Assembly: GCA_019084025.1 (NCBI GenBank)
Contig: JAHRBI010000004.1
Location: 248,001 to 312,000 of the forward strand
Reading direction: 5' to 3'
Length of the DNA: 64,000 nt
From: Burkholderiaceae bacterium DAT-1
GTDB lineage: Bacteria; Pseudomonadota; Gammaproteobacteria; Burkholderiales; Chitinimonadaceae
In this document: positions 33,364 through 42,835 of the stretch, one piece after another
Layout of the letters: each line of letters begins with the position of its first letter
Position numbering within the stretch: the stretch's first letter is position 1
The notes under the pieces: generated by a model
The model's database searches: none
Told to the model about the DNA's origin: nothing
What the model saw: the letters and a program-made list of their open reading frames with translations, nothing else
Made by a program: the position numbers and the translations under genes

Positions 33364-35142
33364 TCAATGCTTGCGCATCATTTCTTTGATCAGGCGGACG
33401 GGCGCACTGCCGTAGCTCAGGAATTGCTCATGGAAGTTGTACAGGTTGAATTTTTCGCCCTGTTCGGCCTTAAGCTGATTGCGGAAGTCATATATTTCGG
33501 CAAAACCGGCAAAGTAGCTGGTCAGCTGAACCTGACTCAGACTCGCGCGGCGCCATTTGCCTTCTGCTTCAGCTTGAGACTGGAAGGCCTCGCGCGTCAG
33601 CATCTTCAGCGCGTCTTCCTTGCTCATGTCGAGCACATGAATGCTGTAATCCAGAATGGTGTTGCTCACCACGCGCAAATTCCACTTGGCATACATGAAC
33701 CACATTTCCGGTGTGTTGCCACCATAGCCCGACTCCAGCATCATGCGTTCGCTGTATACCGCCCAGCCTTCCACCATGGCGCCATTGCCAAAGATGGTTT
33801 TGACAATGGATGGTGACTTGTTGGCGTGCATCAGCTGCACATAGTGACCCGGTACCGCTTCATGGATGCTCAGAATCTGCAGAATCCAGTCGTTGTATTC
33901 GCGCAGCCAGGACTCCGCACGCTCGGGTGTATCGCCATCCAGCGGCGTCACATTGTAATAAGTGTTGGCTTTGGGATCATATGGCCCTGGCGCACTGATA
34001 GACGCACCAGCGGTACCACGCATATAAACCGGTGTTTCCCGCACAACCAGCGGACGTGTTTTGTCTTGGCTGACCAGATGATGCTCGTCAACCCAGGCTT
34101 CTAGAATCGGAATGCGGCGTTTGATTTCCGGTACAAACTCTTCCACTTTGACATGGTGTTCGGACATTTTGTTGATCAGCTGCCCGATCCGGTCAAAGCG
34201 ATCTGCTGGCATGGCTGTATCACCCATATACTTGGGCCAGAGTTCGACAGACAGTTTGTCCATGCGACCCAGCAGCGATTCCTTTTCTTGCAGTGCGCGA
34301 TGATACAGCTGCTCGGCGGTCATCCCGGCCTGAATCTCATAGGCAAACATGGGTTCATACAAGGCCTTGCCAATGCGGAATGAACGGGCATTGCCGTTCT
34401 TCTCAAGGGACGCTTTCAGATCCTTGAGCCAATCGCCATACCCTTGTATGGCTTTGCGCGCCGCAGCCACCCGGGATGTAAACAGGGCTTTATCTGCTGC
34501 AGACAGCTTGGATTCGCCTAATTTTTTCTCCAGCGAATCAAGTACCTCAAGGTTACCCGGGTTCTGGTCGATGGCCAGCTGGGTATGCTCCATCACCGGC
34601 TGGTGAATATTGGCCTTGGCTGCTTCGTAGTAAGCAGGCACGCGCGCAAGGCGCTTACTGATGGCCTGCAGGCGTGTTTCAAGCGGGGCATAGGTGTTGG
34701 CCAGCATCAGCGAAAGTGGCTCTGCAACACCGTAGTTGGCAGGCGACCATTCCCAGGAGCGGAAGGTCTCTTGATACCAGCGAGCCGCATCCAGCTGATT
34801 GTTCAACATGGCCAGATCGGTGCGATGGCCATCATCCAGCCTGTTCGTATTCAGTGCCGCAAACCGCTTCTGCCAGTCGTTTACAAAGCGCAGCAGTTCT
34901 TTGCGACTTGCTGCATTCGGGATGTCTAGTACGTCGGCGTATTTATAGTAGCCGGCGCTGACTGCGCTATCCGGATTGTGTTTCCAGTAGTCGTCCAGGA
35001 ATTGCTTCACGAGTTGATCAAAGCGTGCATCTTCACTCGACTGAGTGTGTGCGGCGTTTGCTTTGACTGTTGTGGCGCTCGCAACGGGCGCAAAAGACAA
35101 ACACGCTGTAGCCAGGGCGGCAGCAATAAGGGTGTACTTCAT
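33364..35142 (-). CDS. DUF885 family secreted metallopeptidase-like protein
   Basis: The 592-residue protein starts at 35142, where AGGAAGAG gives a ribosome-binding site and a signal peptide follows (MKYTLIAAALATACLSFAPV, then ASA). The DUF885 signature SIHEAVPGHYVQLMHA near residue 420 contains the HExxPGH metal-binding pattern, with a further Glu in MVEGWAVYSERMM. Family members are thermolysin-like-fold carboxy- or dipeptidases, often periplasmic. A longer frame to 35,277 would hide the signal peptide and is rejected. Confidence 0.88.
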   Translation of the reverse strand: MKYTLIAAALATACLSFAPVASATTVKANAAHTQSSEDARFDQLVKQFLDDYWKHNPDSAVSAGYYKYADVLDIPNAASRKELLRFVNDWQKRFAALNTNRLDDGHRTDLAMLNNQLDAARWYQETFRSWEWSPANYGVAEPLSLMLANTYAPLETRLQAISKRLARVPAYYEAAKANIHQPVMEHTQLAIDQNPGNLEVLDSLEKKLGESKLSAADKALFTSRVAAARKAIQGYGDWLKDLKASLEKNGNARSFRIGKALYEPMFAYEIQAGMTAEQLYHRALQEKESLLGRMDKLSVELWPKYMGDTAMPADRFDRIGQLINKMSEHHVKVEEFVPEIKRRIPILEAWVDEHHLVSQDKTRPLVVRETPVYMRGTAGASISAPGPYDPKANTYYNVTPLDGDTPERAESWLREYNDWILQILSIHEAVPGHYVQLMHANKSPSIVKTIFGNGAMVEGWAVYSERMMLESGYGGNTPEMWFMYAKWNLRVVSNTILDYSIHVLDMSKEDALKMLTREAFQSQAEAEGKWRRASLSQVQLTSYFAGFAEIYDFRNQLKAEQGEKFNLYNFHEQFLSYGSAPVRLIKEMMRKH

Positions 35143-35300
35143 GAGGTTGTACTCTTCCTGTTCTTGTTGGTGGTAATCGTGTTTAACGGTGGGAATGGAA
35201 AGAAAACGAAAATTATACCAGCTTCCATGATCGGAAATGAGGTGTCCAGTCACACCGCATGCAGACAGTATGTTCAACTGGATTCAGTCGTATAAATGCA

Positions 35301-35326
35301 AACAGGACACGAGGGCGTGTCCTGTT
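35301..35326 (-). terminator. Hairpin terminator after the response-regulator gene
   Basis: AACAGGACAC and GTGTCCTGTT pair perfectly over 10 bases around a 6-base loop, 37 bases after the stop of the cheY-like gene on the minus strand. The following bases are only moderately T-rich, so termination strength is uncertain. Confidence 0.55.
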
Positions 35327-35362
35327 GCACGAAAATAAAATGCGACTTGGGATGCGGGGAAA

Positions 35363-35770
35363 TCAGTCGTCAGGCTTGGGTGGACGCTTCACTTTTCTTA
35401 GTGTTGCACTCAATTTGACCTGAAGTTGCTGCATATTGAAGGGCTTCATCAGAATCTGGGTCACCCCGCTGGTCACAACTTCCTTGAGCAAATTGGCATC
35501 TTTTTCTGATGTAATCATCAAAAATGGAATTTCGGCAAGATCAGGCTCGCTGCGCATTGCCCTGAGCAGATCCAGCCCGCTCATATTCGGCATGTTCAGA
35601 TCCGACAGGACGACATCGAATTTGCCTCGCTTAAGCGAATTCAGGGCTTCGCGACCACTGCTCACTTGGACGATCTGCTCAATGCCAAACTCACGCAAGT
35701 AGCCCGAGACCACCTGGCGCACCGCCATTGAGTCGTCCACCACCAGAAATTTCAGAAGCTTTACCGACAT
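35363..35770 (-). CDS. Single-domain CheY-like response regulator
   Basis: A stand-alone receiver domain of 135 residues. The acidic pocket is VVDDSM near residue 10, the phosphoacceptor is Asp in DVVLSDLNMPNMSGLDLL near residue 55, the switch residue is Thr in FLMITSEKD near residue 85, and the conserved Lys is in ILMKPFNM near residue 110. It has no output domain and no adjacent kinase, so it probably acts by protein contact, for instance at the flagellar motor or a chemotaxis-like system. Confidence 0.93.
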   Translation of the reverse strand: MSVKLLKFLVVDDSMAVRQVVSGYLREFGIEQIVQVSSGREALNSLKRGKFDVVLSDLNMPNMSGLDLLRAMRSEPDLAEIPFLMITSEKDANLLKEVVTSGVTQILMKPFNMQQLQVKLSATLRKVKRPPKPDD

Positions 35771-35886
35771 CGCGTCCGCTCCACATTGTGCGCTCCCGCA
35801 AACGCATACACATAGAACCCTACATCTTGTTAGCAGCTCGGCCGTGAATGCTCAACGCCGTCTGGCGGATATGGGCTGGGTAGAGC

Positions 35887-36930
35887 CTAGACGACATGAT
35901 GCGGCGCCAGCGAACACTCAGCATCCGAGTCACTAACTTCAATCTGGATCGTCGTATGCGAGATGCCAAAGCGAGCCTGTAACGCATGACTGATTGCATG
36001 TACAAATGCAGATCCCGGATAGCCTGCAGGCATGCGTAAATGGGCGGTGAGTGCTGTTTCCGTCGTGCTCATTGCCCAGATATGCAGATCATGTACACCT
36101 GCAACGCCAGGCTGTGCTGCCAGAAAATCGGATACGGTTGCTGTCGAAATCGTCGGCGGCACGCCATGCAGTGCCAGATTGATTGCATCCTTGAGCATGC
36201 CCCAGGTCGCCACAATGATGACAAGCGAAATGAAGACACTTACCAACGGATCCAGCCATATCCAGCCGGTGACCAGCATGATGACTGCGGAACCAGCCAC
36301 GCCAAGGGAGATCAATGCATCTCCCATCATATGCAGGAAGGCAGCCCGCACGTTTAAATCATGTTTACGGCCCGACATGAACATGATGGCGGTACCTAAG
36401 TTGATGACCACACCAATTAGCGAAACCACAATGACAACTTTTCCCTGAACCGGATCAGGGTGCATGATGCGCAGCAAGGCCTCCCATGCAATGCCGCCAG
36501 TGACCAGCAATAGGACAACCGAATTCAGCAAGGCGGCAAGAATGGAGCTGCTGCGTAGTCCGTAGGTGAAACGCCCTGATGGTTGACGTTTCACCATGAT
36601 GCTCGCGCCCCAGGCGATTAACAGCCCCAACACGTCGCCGAGGTTGTGTCCGGCATCGGCCAGCAGGGCAACGGAGTTGCTCATGACGCCAAAAAGCGCC
36701 TCTGCGACAACAAAGCCACCATTCAATATCAAGCCGATAATAAACGCACGCCCGAAGTCTTTCGGCGCATGAACATGGCCTATGCCGTGGCCATGATCGT
36801 GACAATGGGAGTGATCGTGTGAGTGATCGTGTGAGTGATCGTGTGAGTGATCGTGTTGGTGTGGTTTTTGCCCGCGGGTCACAGGGTGTGGGGGCGAGCT
36901 TCTGCGATAGTGTGTAGAGGAGTCTGTCAT
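35887..36930 (-). CDS. Cation diffusion facilitator, zinc/cadmium-type exporter
   Basis: Proton-coupled efflux of zinc or similar ions from the cytoplasm. With the start at 36930 the protein has 347 residues; an upstream ATG (36,972) lies beyond the first arm of the inverted repeat there. The N-terminus holds a His-rich metal-binding run of HDHS units (residues 25-50). Six membrane helices follow, with the metal-site HxxxD motifs in ADAGHNLGDVLG near residue 105 and FLHMMGDALISLG near residue 210. The C-terminal part is the cytoplasmic dimerisation domain. It is divergent from an ArsR-type gene, its likely repressor. Confidence 0.92.
   Translation of the reverse strand: MTDSSTHYRRSSPPHPVTRGQKPHQHDHSHDHSHDHSHDHSHCHDHGHGIGHVHAPKDFGRAFIIGLILNGGFVVAEALFGVMSNSVALLADAGHNLGDVLGLLIAWGASIMVKRQPSGRFTYGLRSSSILAALLNSVVLLLVTGGIAWEALLRIMHPDPVQGKVVIVVSLIGVVINLGTAIMFMSGRKHDLNVRAAFLHMMGDALISLGVAGSAVIMLVTGWIWLDPLVSVFISLVIIVATWGMLKDAINLALHGVPPTISTATVSDFLAAQPGVAGVHDLHIWAMSTTETALTAHLRMPAGYPGSAFVHAISHALQARFGISHTTIQIEVSDSDAECSLAPHHVV
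36809..36856. repeat. Four tandem 12-bp repeats inside the CDF gene
   Basis: GAGTGATCGTGT occurs four times without variation and encodes His-Asp-His-Ser repeats in the metal-binding N-terminus of the exporter. The unit keeps the frame, so copy number could change without breaking the gene. Confidence 0.9.
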
Positions 36931-36933
36931 GGT

Positions 36934-37020
36934 GGCATACTGCTTTCGGTAATCGGGCAATACGAGTATCAAACACGTGGTAGTTACTACAGAGTCAAGT
37001 ATGCCAGCTATTACCGAAAG
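36934..37020. promoter_or_regulatory. Paired inverted repeats between CDF exporter and ArsR gene
   Basis: CTTTCGGTAAT at 36943-36953 is the exact reverse complement of ATTACCGAAAG at 37010-37020, and GGCATAC at 36934-36940 that of GTATGCC at 36999-37005. Both pairs lie between the divergent genes, where operators for the metal sensor would be expected. Binding is inferred. Confidence 0.5.
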
Positions 37021-37095
37021 TGCATCCTCATGCGCGATGTTGCAGATTCACATAGAATCAGCCCATTCCAGCTTATTAATCCAAGGTCGCATGTG

Positions 37096-37428
37096 ATGGA
37101 TGGACTGCCCGAGCAGGCTCTCGAACGGGTCGCGCGTTACTTTCAGACACTGGCCGAGCCAACGCGTCTGCGCATTCTGAATGCGCTCAGACATACGCCG
37201 CACAGCGTAGGCGAGTTGGCCACTGTATGCGAATGCTCCATTGCCAATGTTTCCAGGCATCTGGCGCAATTGGCAAGGCAGGGCATGGTGATCAGAGAAG
37301 AGCGGGGCACCAGTGTGTTCTACAGCATTGCCGATCCTGCGATCTACGCATTGTGCGATATCGTCTGCGGGAGTATTGCGCGGCAACACGCTGATTTCTC
37401 GCGAATGATGGATGCCGGTGACGAATAG
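37096..37428 (+). CDS. ArsR/SmtB-family metal-sensing repressor
   Basis: The 110-residue protein is a winged-helix repressor: LAEPTRLRILNALRHTPHSV near residue 20, then the recognition helix ELATVCECSIANVSRHLAQL near residue 42, and VIREERGTSVFYSIAD as the wing. The CEC in the recognition helix corresponds to the ELCVCDL metal-binding site of the family, and ARQHADFSRMMD near the end could add His ligands. ATG 37096 has AAGG upstream; ATG 37030 is an alternative that adds 22 residues. It probably represses the divergent cation exporter until metal binds. Confidence 0.9.
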   Translation: MDGLPEQALERVARYFQTLAEPTRLRILNALRHTPHSVGELATVCECSIANVSRHLAQLARQGMVIREERGTSVFYSIADPAIYALCDIVCGSIARQHADFSRMMDAGDE

Positions 37429-37533
37429 TTGATGCGGTCATTTGTATGTTTGTCATCAAGCCGATAAGCGGCAGGGAATCAGTCATCTGGATTGGTCTAT
37501 CATGTCAGGGTGAATGTCTTTGGCCCGTGCGTC

Positions 37534-38217
37534 ATGAACAGCCCGGAATCCACTTCTTCTTTTGCTGAATTCGATCAGGGAGGTTTCCCTGTCAGCCTCG
37601 ACTTGCGTCGAGCAATCGATCGTGCCGTTCACGCTGTGGTGTCAGAGGTCTTTTTGATACAAGGCTTTGGCCAGTGTGCGACATATGCGGTTGTGGGGGC
37701 GGGTGTACTGAGCAAAGTACTCAACCAACCCTATCGCGCGGTAAGTGGCGGGGAAATCATTGATTGCGGGAATGGCAACTATCTATCCATGTTCCCGGAT
37801 CGAAAAGCGCGCCGGGATGCCAAAAAGCTGTCCGACCTGCGCGAGTACCACTGCTGGATAGAGTGCGGACGTCAGGTAGCAGGTGTTGGACGCAGAATCG
37901 AGTTGGTAGATTTAACCTGCAGACATGATCAACTGACTGCAGAGCATTTCGGCGTGCATTTCTCCAGACGCTACGTGAACAGTTTCACGTGGGACTGGAA
38001 AGATCAGATCGAGGCCTCCTTCCCGGCCATCCTGCGCGACAATCCATTAATGAGTGGTCGACCCAAGGCGTGGTACTGGGAAGATAGTCGATGTACTAAA
38101 TTGCTTCAGCAGTGGCATCAGGCAGAACCTGTGATTGAGCGTGTGATGATTCCGGCGGCACTCGATGCTTTCCGACAGATCTTCTGTAACAGCGATCTTC
38201 AGATAAGCGGTCAGTAA
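37534..38217 (+). CDS. Hypothetical protein with possible Cys-His-Asp catalytic triad
   Basis: Not assigned to a named family. The 227-residue product (ATG 37534; earlier TTG or GTG starts are possible) contains GFGQCATYAVVGAGVLSKVL near residue 50, EYHCWIECGRQ near residue 105, and RIELVDLTCRHD near residue 125. A Cys at the start of a helix, then His and Asp on successive strands, is the order seen in transglutaminase-like and papain-fold enzymes. No signal peptide. It stands alone between arsR and a binding-protein gene. The triad is a suggestion from pattern only. Confidence 0.55.
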   Translation: MNSPESTSSFAEFDQGGFPVSLDLRRAIDRAVHAVVSEVFLIQGFGQCATYAVVGAGVLSKVLNQPYRAVSGGEIIDCGNGNYLSMFPDRKARRDAKKLSDLREYHCWIECGRQVAGVGRRIELVDLTCRHDQLTAEHFGVHFSRRYVNSFTWDWKDQIEASFPAILRDNPLMSGRPKAWYWEDSRCTKLLQQWHQAEPVIERVMIPAALDAFRQIFCNSDLQISGQ

Positions 38218-38310
38218 GGTCGTCATTCATCTGCAATGACGGAGACAGGCGCGCAGACGCATAAGGTGCTGCGACCAGTCGGCTACCTTTATCCGCCTCA
38301 GACTCCTCCC

Positions 38311-39072
38311 CTAATTACCAATGCCGTGCTTGGCCTTCAGGCGCGCAAGTGTGCCGTCGGACTGCATGCCTTGCAATGCAGTAGCAATGCGATCCTTTTG
38401 CGAGAACAGAGGAGAGCGCTTGCCGATCATGATATGAAACGGCAAGGTATCGAGTACCAGTGGCAGCTCGACCACCTCCGCGCGCACCCCCCTGTCACGT
38501 ATCATCCAGCTCGCGGTTTCATGCAAGTCTGGTATCAAATCAATTCGACCAATCAGCAGCTTATCGATGCTTTCCGTGAAATCGCGGGCTGCATCGACCT
38601 TGTACCCAGTTAAGTGGGCTTGCACCCAGCCTGAGCCAAAATAGGCGCCAATACGAAAGGGGCGCGCATCTTCGAGCTGTTTGATTTTATAGAACGATTT
38701 AAGCTCGGGGTGCGAGCGTAGCGTATAGAAGCGAAGCTGTTCGACCTGTATCGCGGGGGAGATTTTGTCGCTGTATGCCAGCCGATCGGTAGTAGGCGCG
38801 GTGACCATTAAATCGGCCTGGCCATTGGCGACCATCGCCTGCGCACGTTTCCAGGGCATACCCTGATGCTTGAGAGATATCCCGGCGCGTTTTGCGACGG
38901 CTTCGTTCAATACGTCAACGAAGTAACCCTTAACCTGGTCGTGCTGTCCAAAGGAATAGGGTGCAAATTGCTCAAAATACACTGCCAGACCGGATTGTGC
39001 CGATGCAGTGACGGCCAGAATTGTAAGCGCAATCCTGATCTGCCAGTGAATGAAATGGGCGCCGTTTTTCAC
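38311..39072 (-). CDS. Periplasmic solute-binding protein, family 3
   Basis: The 253-residue protein has an N-terminal hydrophobic signal (IALTILAVTASAQSGLA) and the fold pattern of amino-acid-type binding proteins: GYFVDVLNEAVAKRAG near residue 50, MPWKRAQAMVANGQADLMV near 75 and IRDRGVRAEVVELPL near 195. No ABC permease or ATPase gene is adjacent, so it may serve a distant transporter or act as a signalling receptor. Confidence 0.8.
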   Translation of the reverse strand: MKNGAHFIHWQIRIALTILAVTASAQSGLAVYFEQFAPYSFGQHDQVKGYFVDVLNEAVAKRAGISLKHQGMPWKRAQAMVANGQADLMVTAPTTDRLAYSDKISPAIQVEQLRFYTLRSHPELKSFYKIKQLEDARPFRIGAYFGSGWVQAHLTGYKVDAARDFTESIDKLLIGRIDLIPDLHETASWMIRDRGVRAEVVELPLVLDTLPFHIMIGKRSPLFSQKDRIATALQGMQSDGTLARLKAKHGIGN

Positions 39073-39139
39073 ATCAAGTTGCCATATCGTGATACTTCTT
39101 TATACACGGTTACGAAAACCTTGACATGCCGTCGGGCGA

Positions 39140-39910
39140 TCAGGGAATGCGGTAGCTTTGCTGTGTTACGACATCGACACCACATTCGAGCAGTTCAACC
39201 CAGTCGATAAAGCGATTGACCATATCGTAACCTTCGAATCGGCAGCCATGCTGCGGCACGATCATGCGGATATCCAGGTCGCGCACCATACTGGCCCACA
39301 GTCTGCACACCTTGCCTGAGACCATATAGCGCCTGTGGAATTTGTCCATGTATCGGATATGGGCATCGAAATCCTGGACCGGCAGCTCAGCACGATCAGG
39401 TGGTACCAGCGAGGTGCCCAGGTCACCGGAGAACAAGATTTTCGAGACAGGGTCGTAGAACTGGAAATTACCTTCTGCGTGCAGAAAGTGCGCAGGAATC
39501 GCCAGCACTTCTGTCTTGCCCAGGCGCATGCGCATCCCTTCGTCCGGGATGCCGATGATTCGTCCGGTCAAGTCTTTGCCAGACGTGAAGTGCGGCAGAA
39601 AACGTGTCCATAGCTGAGAGATCATGACTCGGCAAGGCGTTGCAATGAGCCACTTGTTCAGCGAGGCAATGATGTCTGGGTCGGCATGCGACGCGAAGAT
39701 GTAATCCAGATTGCGCGATGAGAAATGCTTCTGCATATCCATCAACAGACCGTTGTAGGTCATGTTGCCACCCGGATCGATCAACGCGCCATGCTCATTG
39801 TTCACGATCAGAAACTGGTTACTCTGAACGACTGCACCGTCGTCTTCAGAGACCAAATCGTAGAACGCATGCACGATATGGTTCCCGTCGTTATAGAGCT
39901 CTACAGCCAT
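39140..39910 (-). CDS. Metallo-beta-lactamase-fold diiron protein (ODP family)
   Basis: The 256-residue protein has the MBL fold with the ligand set of oxygen-binding diiron proteins: ASHADPDIIASL near residue 75 (HxDPD in place of HxHxDH), PAHFLHAEGNFQFYDP near 140, LFSGDLGTSLV near 160, and PQHGCRFEG near 220. ODP members bind dioxygen and act in chemotaxis or regulation; none of the flavodoxin parts of flavodiiron reductases is present. Oxygen sensing is thus plausible. Confidence 0.8.
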   Translation of the reverse strand: MAVELYNDGNHIVHAFYDLVSEDDGAVVQSNQFLIVNNEHGALIDPGGNMTYNGLLMDMQKHFSSRNLDYIFASHADPDIIASLNKWLIATPCRVMISQLWTRFLPHFTSGKDLTGRIIGIPDEGMRMRLGKTEVLAIPAHFLHAEGNFQFYDPVSKILFSGDLGTSLVPPDRAELPVQDFDAHIRYMDKFHRRYMVSGKVCRLWASMVRDLDIRMIVPQHGCRFEGYDMVNRFIDWVELLECGVDVVTQQSYRIP

Positions 39911-40017
39911 GGGGAATCCTGCGAGTAAAAGACGCGATTATCAGTGCAGGTGTAGCTGGCGTCCAGATGTCTGCTTGAATTCGTGTACGAAAATTCGGAC
40001 GATCTTTACCCGGAGGG

Positions 40018-40287
40018 TCACATGATGCGTCTTAACATGAACATGAGTACGATGAGCAGGCCAGTTCCGGTAAGAAATCCGCTAATTGTCAGAGGCCCCA
40101 ATTTCTTACCATTGCGTAGCGTCCCTTTACGCTTAACGGGACCGCTCAAGGGCTGGGAAATTTTACACGTAGGGTTGATTGGCATTTGCAGACGCTTGAT
40201 CAGCCGCTGTTGTTCCTCTTGTTTGCGAATTGCTTCCAAATCAGCCCTGGAGGGCTTTTTCCCAGTCTCAAGCCAGTCTTGCTGCAT
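40018..40287 (-). CDS. Small hypothetical single-pass membrane protein
   Basis: The 89-residue product starts best at 40287 (GGAG eight or so bases upstream); a start at 40299 adds four residues. The N-terminal two-thirds are charged (KPSRADLEAIRKQEEQQRLI) and one C-terminal helix (ISGFLTGTGLLIVLMFMLRR) could anchor it. No family recognised. Confidence 0.5.
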   Translation of the reverse strand: MQQDWLETGKKPSRADLEAIRKQEEQQRLIKRLQMPINPTCKISQPLSGPVKRKGTLRNGKKLGPLTISGFLTGTGLLIVLMFMLRRIM

Positions 40288-40299
40288 GAGTTTCTCCAT

Positions 40300-40706
40300 C
40301 CATTAAATACATATTTACGACACATGCTTTGAATGCGCTGTTTAGTGCAGCGTCCAGCATGGGGTGGGACAAATGAATAACAAAGTTGCCATAGCGATCA
40401 TGTATGACCAAGTCAGACATTATACACTATATTTTCAGCAATCATTTCAATGTACTATGTATTGAAGACAATATGATGAATGATTGCTTATGAATATGTG
40501 TCGCTTGTTACTGATAAAATTAGGAATTGACAGAATCACGTAAATACCACGTGCGCTTTACTATTTTATTAATCGTGTAGTGGATTAATTGATTTATGGT
40601 ATTACATATTAATGAATTAATAATATTCCATAATTTATTGTGCATGCGTACTAATAAGTCGCTAAAAGATCGATTTGATCAATCAAATGATGTTGCTTGC
40701 TCATCA
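40300..40706. other. AT-rich gene-free stretch upstream of htpG
   Basis: About 400 bases with no supported gene; 40,430-40,670 is strikingly AT-rich against its surroundings, with runs such as TTATTAATCG and AATTAATAATATT. It may bind nucleoid proteins or be a curved upstream region of the htpG promoter. Confidence 0.5.
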
Positions 40707-40735
40707 CTTGAAATCTGCTGATGCTGCCCCGATCT
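40707..40735 (+). promoter_or_regulatory. Sigma-32-type heat-shock promoter of htpG
   Basis: CTTGAAA, a 13-base spacer and CCCCGATCT match the heat-shock sigma consensus (CTTGAAA and CCCCATNT) closely. It lies 37 bases upstream of the htpG start, fitting a short leader. Confidence 0.85.
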
Positions 40736-40771
40736 ACCCGCTATCTTTCTGTCACCCACGGGTAGAACACC

Positions 40772-42664
40772 ATGAGCAAGCAAACCCTCGGCTTTCAGAC
40801 CGAAGTCAAACAACTGTTGCAACTGATGATTCATTCCTTGTACTCCAACAAGGAAATCTTTCTGCGCGAGCTGGTGTCCAATGCCAGTGATGCCTGCGAC
40901 AAGCTCAAGTTTGAATCGCTGAACAACGATGCGCTCTATGAGGGCGACGGTTCCCTGCATATCGATGTGTCCTTCGACAAGGATGCGCGCACCATTACGA
41001 TACGCGACAACGGCGTCGGGATGACACGCGATGAAGTGATCGCCAACATCGGTACCATTGCGCGTTCAGGCACCAAAGCTTTCTTCGAGCAGTTGTCCGG
41101 CGATGCCAAGAAGGACGCCAATCTGATCGGTCAATTCGGTGTGGGCTTTTATTCCGCCTTTATCGTCGCCGACCGCGTGACGCTGACTACCCGCCGCGCA
41201 GGCGCATCAAAAGAACAAGCCGTTCGCTGGGAGTCTGAAGGCGCAGGTGAATTCACGCTGGAAGAGGTGACCCAGGACGTGCGCGGCACTGAAGTCGTAC
41301 TGCATCTGAAAGATGGCGAGGACGAATTCCTCGATGACTGGCGCCTGAAGTCCATCATCCGCCGCTACTCCGATCACATCACCCTGCCGATCCGCATGAA
41401 GAAGGGCAATAGCTACGGCGAAAACGGCGAAGTGATCGTGTCTAATGAGCTGGAAACCATCAACAAGGCATCGGCTTTGTGGGCGCGCAGCAAGAACGAC
41501 ATTACCGAAGAAGAGTACAAAGCCTTCTACAAGCATGTTGCTCACGACTGGGAAGATCCGCTGGCGTGGAGCCATGCCCGCGTCGAAGGCCGTCAGGAAT
41601 ACACCGAGCTGCTCTATGTGCCAAAGCGTGCGCCATTCGATCTGTACGATCGCGAGCGTCGTCATGGCGTGAAGCTGTTCGTGCGTCGCGTATTTATTAT
41701 GGAAGATGCGGAAAAATTGCTGCCGCAATACCTACGCTTTGTGCGCGGGGTCATCGACAGCAATGATCTGCCGCTGAACGTCAGCCGCGAAATCCTGCAG
41801 CACAGCAAGGATATCGACACCATCAAGGCTGGTTGCGTCAAGAAGGTGCTGGGCCTGCTCGAAGATATCGCCGAAAACCGCACGGAAGAGTATGCATCCT
41901 TCTGGACCGAGTTTGGCAAGGTGCTGAAGGAAGGCGTGGGCGAAGACACGGGCAACAAGGATCGCATTGCCGGTCTGCTGCGTTTTGCATCCACTCATGC
42001 CGATTCCGACGTCCAGAATGTGTCGCTTAAGGACTATGTGGCGCGAATGAAGGATGGTCAGGACAAGATTTACTTCGTGACTGCCGAGACCTTTGCTGGC
42101 GCCAAGAACAGCCCGCATCTGGAAATCTTCCGCAAGAAGGGCATCGAAGTCCTGCTGCTGTCTGATCGCGTGGATGAGTGGCTGGTCTCCAGCCTCACCG
42201 AGTTTGATGGCAAGCAACTGGCTTCAGTTGCCAAGGGCGGGCTCGATCTCGGTACGCTGGAAGACGAAACCGAGAAGAAAGAACAGGAAGCCAAGGCTGA
42301 TGCCTTCAAGGATCTGGTTGGTCAGGTTCAGGCCACGCTGGGCGACAAGGTCAAGGAAGTGCGTATCACTCACCGCCTGACTGATAGCCCGGCCTGTCTG
42401 GTGGCTGACGAGCACGCCATGAGTGGCAATCTGGAGCGACTGCTGAAGTCGGTCGGTCAGGATGTAAATGCTTCCAAGCCGATCCTGGAAATCAATCCGG
42501 ATCATGTGCTGGTCAGCAAGCTGAAGGCGGAGCAGGCTGGCGAGCGTTTTAGCGAATGGACGCATCTGCTCTTTGATCAGGCACTGCTGGCTGAAGGTGG
42601 CACGCTGGAAGACCCGGCAGGCTTCGTGAAGCGTATGAACCGCCTGATTGTCGATCTGGGTTGA
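40772..42664 (+). CDS. htpG: Molecular chaperone HtpG (bacterial Hsp90)
   Basis: ATP-dependent cytosolic dimeric chaperone. The 630-residue length is normal. The GHKL ATPase domain has [18 protein letters not shown] near residue 30, [13 protein letters not shown] near 75 and [19 protein letters not shown] near 115. The middle domain includes [18 protein letters not shown] near 310 and [11 protein letters not shown] near 335 with the catalytic Arg. It has its own heat-shock promoter and a strong terminator just downstream, so it is monocistronic. Confidence 0.97.
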   Translation: MSKQTLGFQTEVKQLLQLMIHSLYSNKEIFLRELVSNASDACDKLKFESLNNDALYEGDGSLHIDVSFDKDARTITIRDNGVGMTRDEVIANIGTIARSGTKAFFEQLSGDAKKDANLIGQFGVGFYSAFIVADRVTLTTRRAGASKEQAVRWESEGAGEFTLEEVTQDVRGTEVVLHLKDGEDEFLDDWRLKSIIRRYSDHITLPIRMKKGNSYGENGEVIVSNELETINKASALWARSKNDITEEEYKAFYKHVAHDWEDPLAWSHARVEGRQEYTELLYVPKRAPFDLYDRERRHGVKLFVRRVFIMEDAEKLLPQYLRFVRGVIDSNDLPLNVSREILQHSKDIDTIKAGCVKKVLGLLEDIAENRTEEYASFWTEFGKVLKEGVGEDTGNKDRIAGLLRFASTHADSDVQNVSLKDYVARMKDGQDKIYFVTAETFAGAKNSPHLEIFRKKGIEVLLLSDRVDEWLVSSLTEFDGKQLASVAKGGLDLGTLEDETEKKEQEAKADAFKDLVGQVQATLGDKVKEVRITHRLTDSPACLVADEHAMSGNLERLLKSVGQDVNASKPILEINPDHVLVSKLKAEQAGERFSEWTHLLFDQALLAEGGTLEDPAGFVKRMNRLIVDLG

Positions 42665-42682
42665 GTGATCCAGCTTGAATCA

Positions 42683-42708
42683 AGCGCCTCTGAGGAGGCG
42701 CTTTTTTT
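42683..42708 (+). terminator. Intrinsic terminator of htpG
   Basis: AGCGCCTC, loop TGAG, GAGGCGCT and then a run of seven T: an 8-bp stem starting 19 bases after the htpG stop. Confidence 0.92.
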
Positions 42709-42788
42709 GACGCACAATCAATGCTGATCGCTTGAGCCTTTATGCTTATAGCAAACCGACAGGTCAGACAAAAGCATCGGGCAAAATA

Positions 42789-42814
42789 AAACCCCCGCCA
42801 TTTCGCGGGGGTTT
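42789..42814 (-). terminator. Terminator of rne, possibly bidirectional
   Basis: AAACCCCCGC and GCGGGGGTTT pair over 10 bases around a 6-base loop. On the minus strand, after the rne stop, the stem is followed by TTTTATTTT, a good termination signal. Confidence 0.88.
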
Positions 42815-42835
42815 ATCTTTGGTGGCTAATCAGCC

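Noticed and set aside
36809-36856. CRISPR-like repeat array
   Set aside because: Units are 12 bases, contiguous without spacers, and encode a His-rich protein tract in frame.
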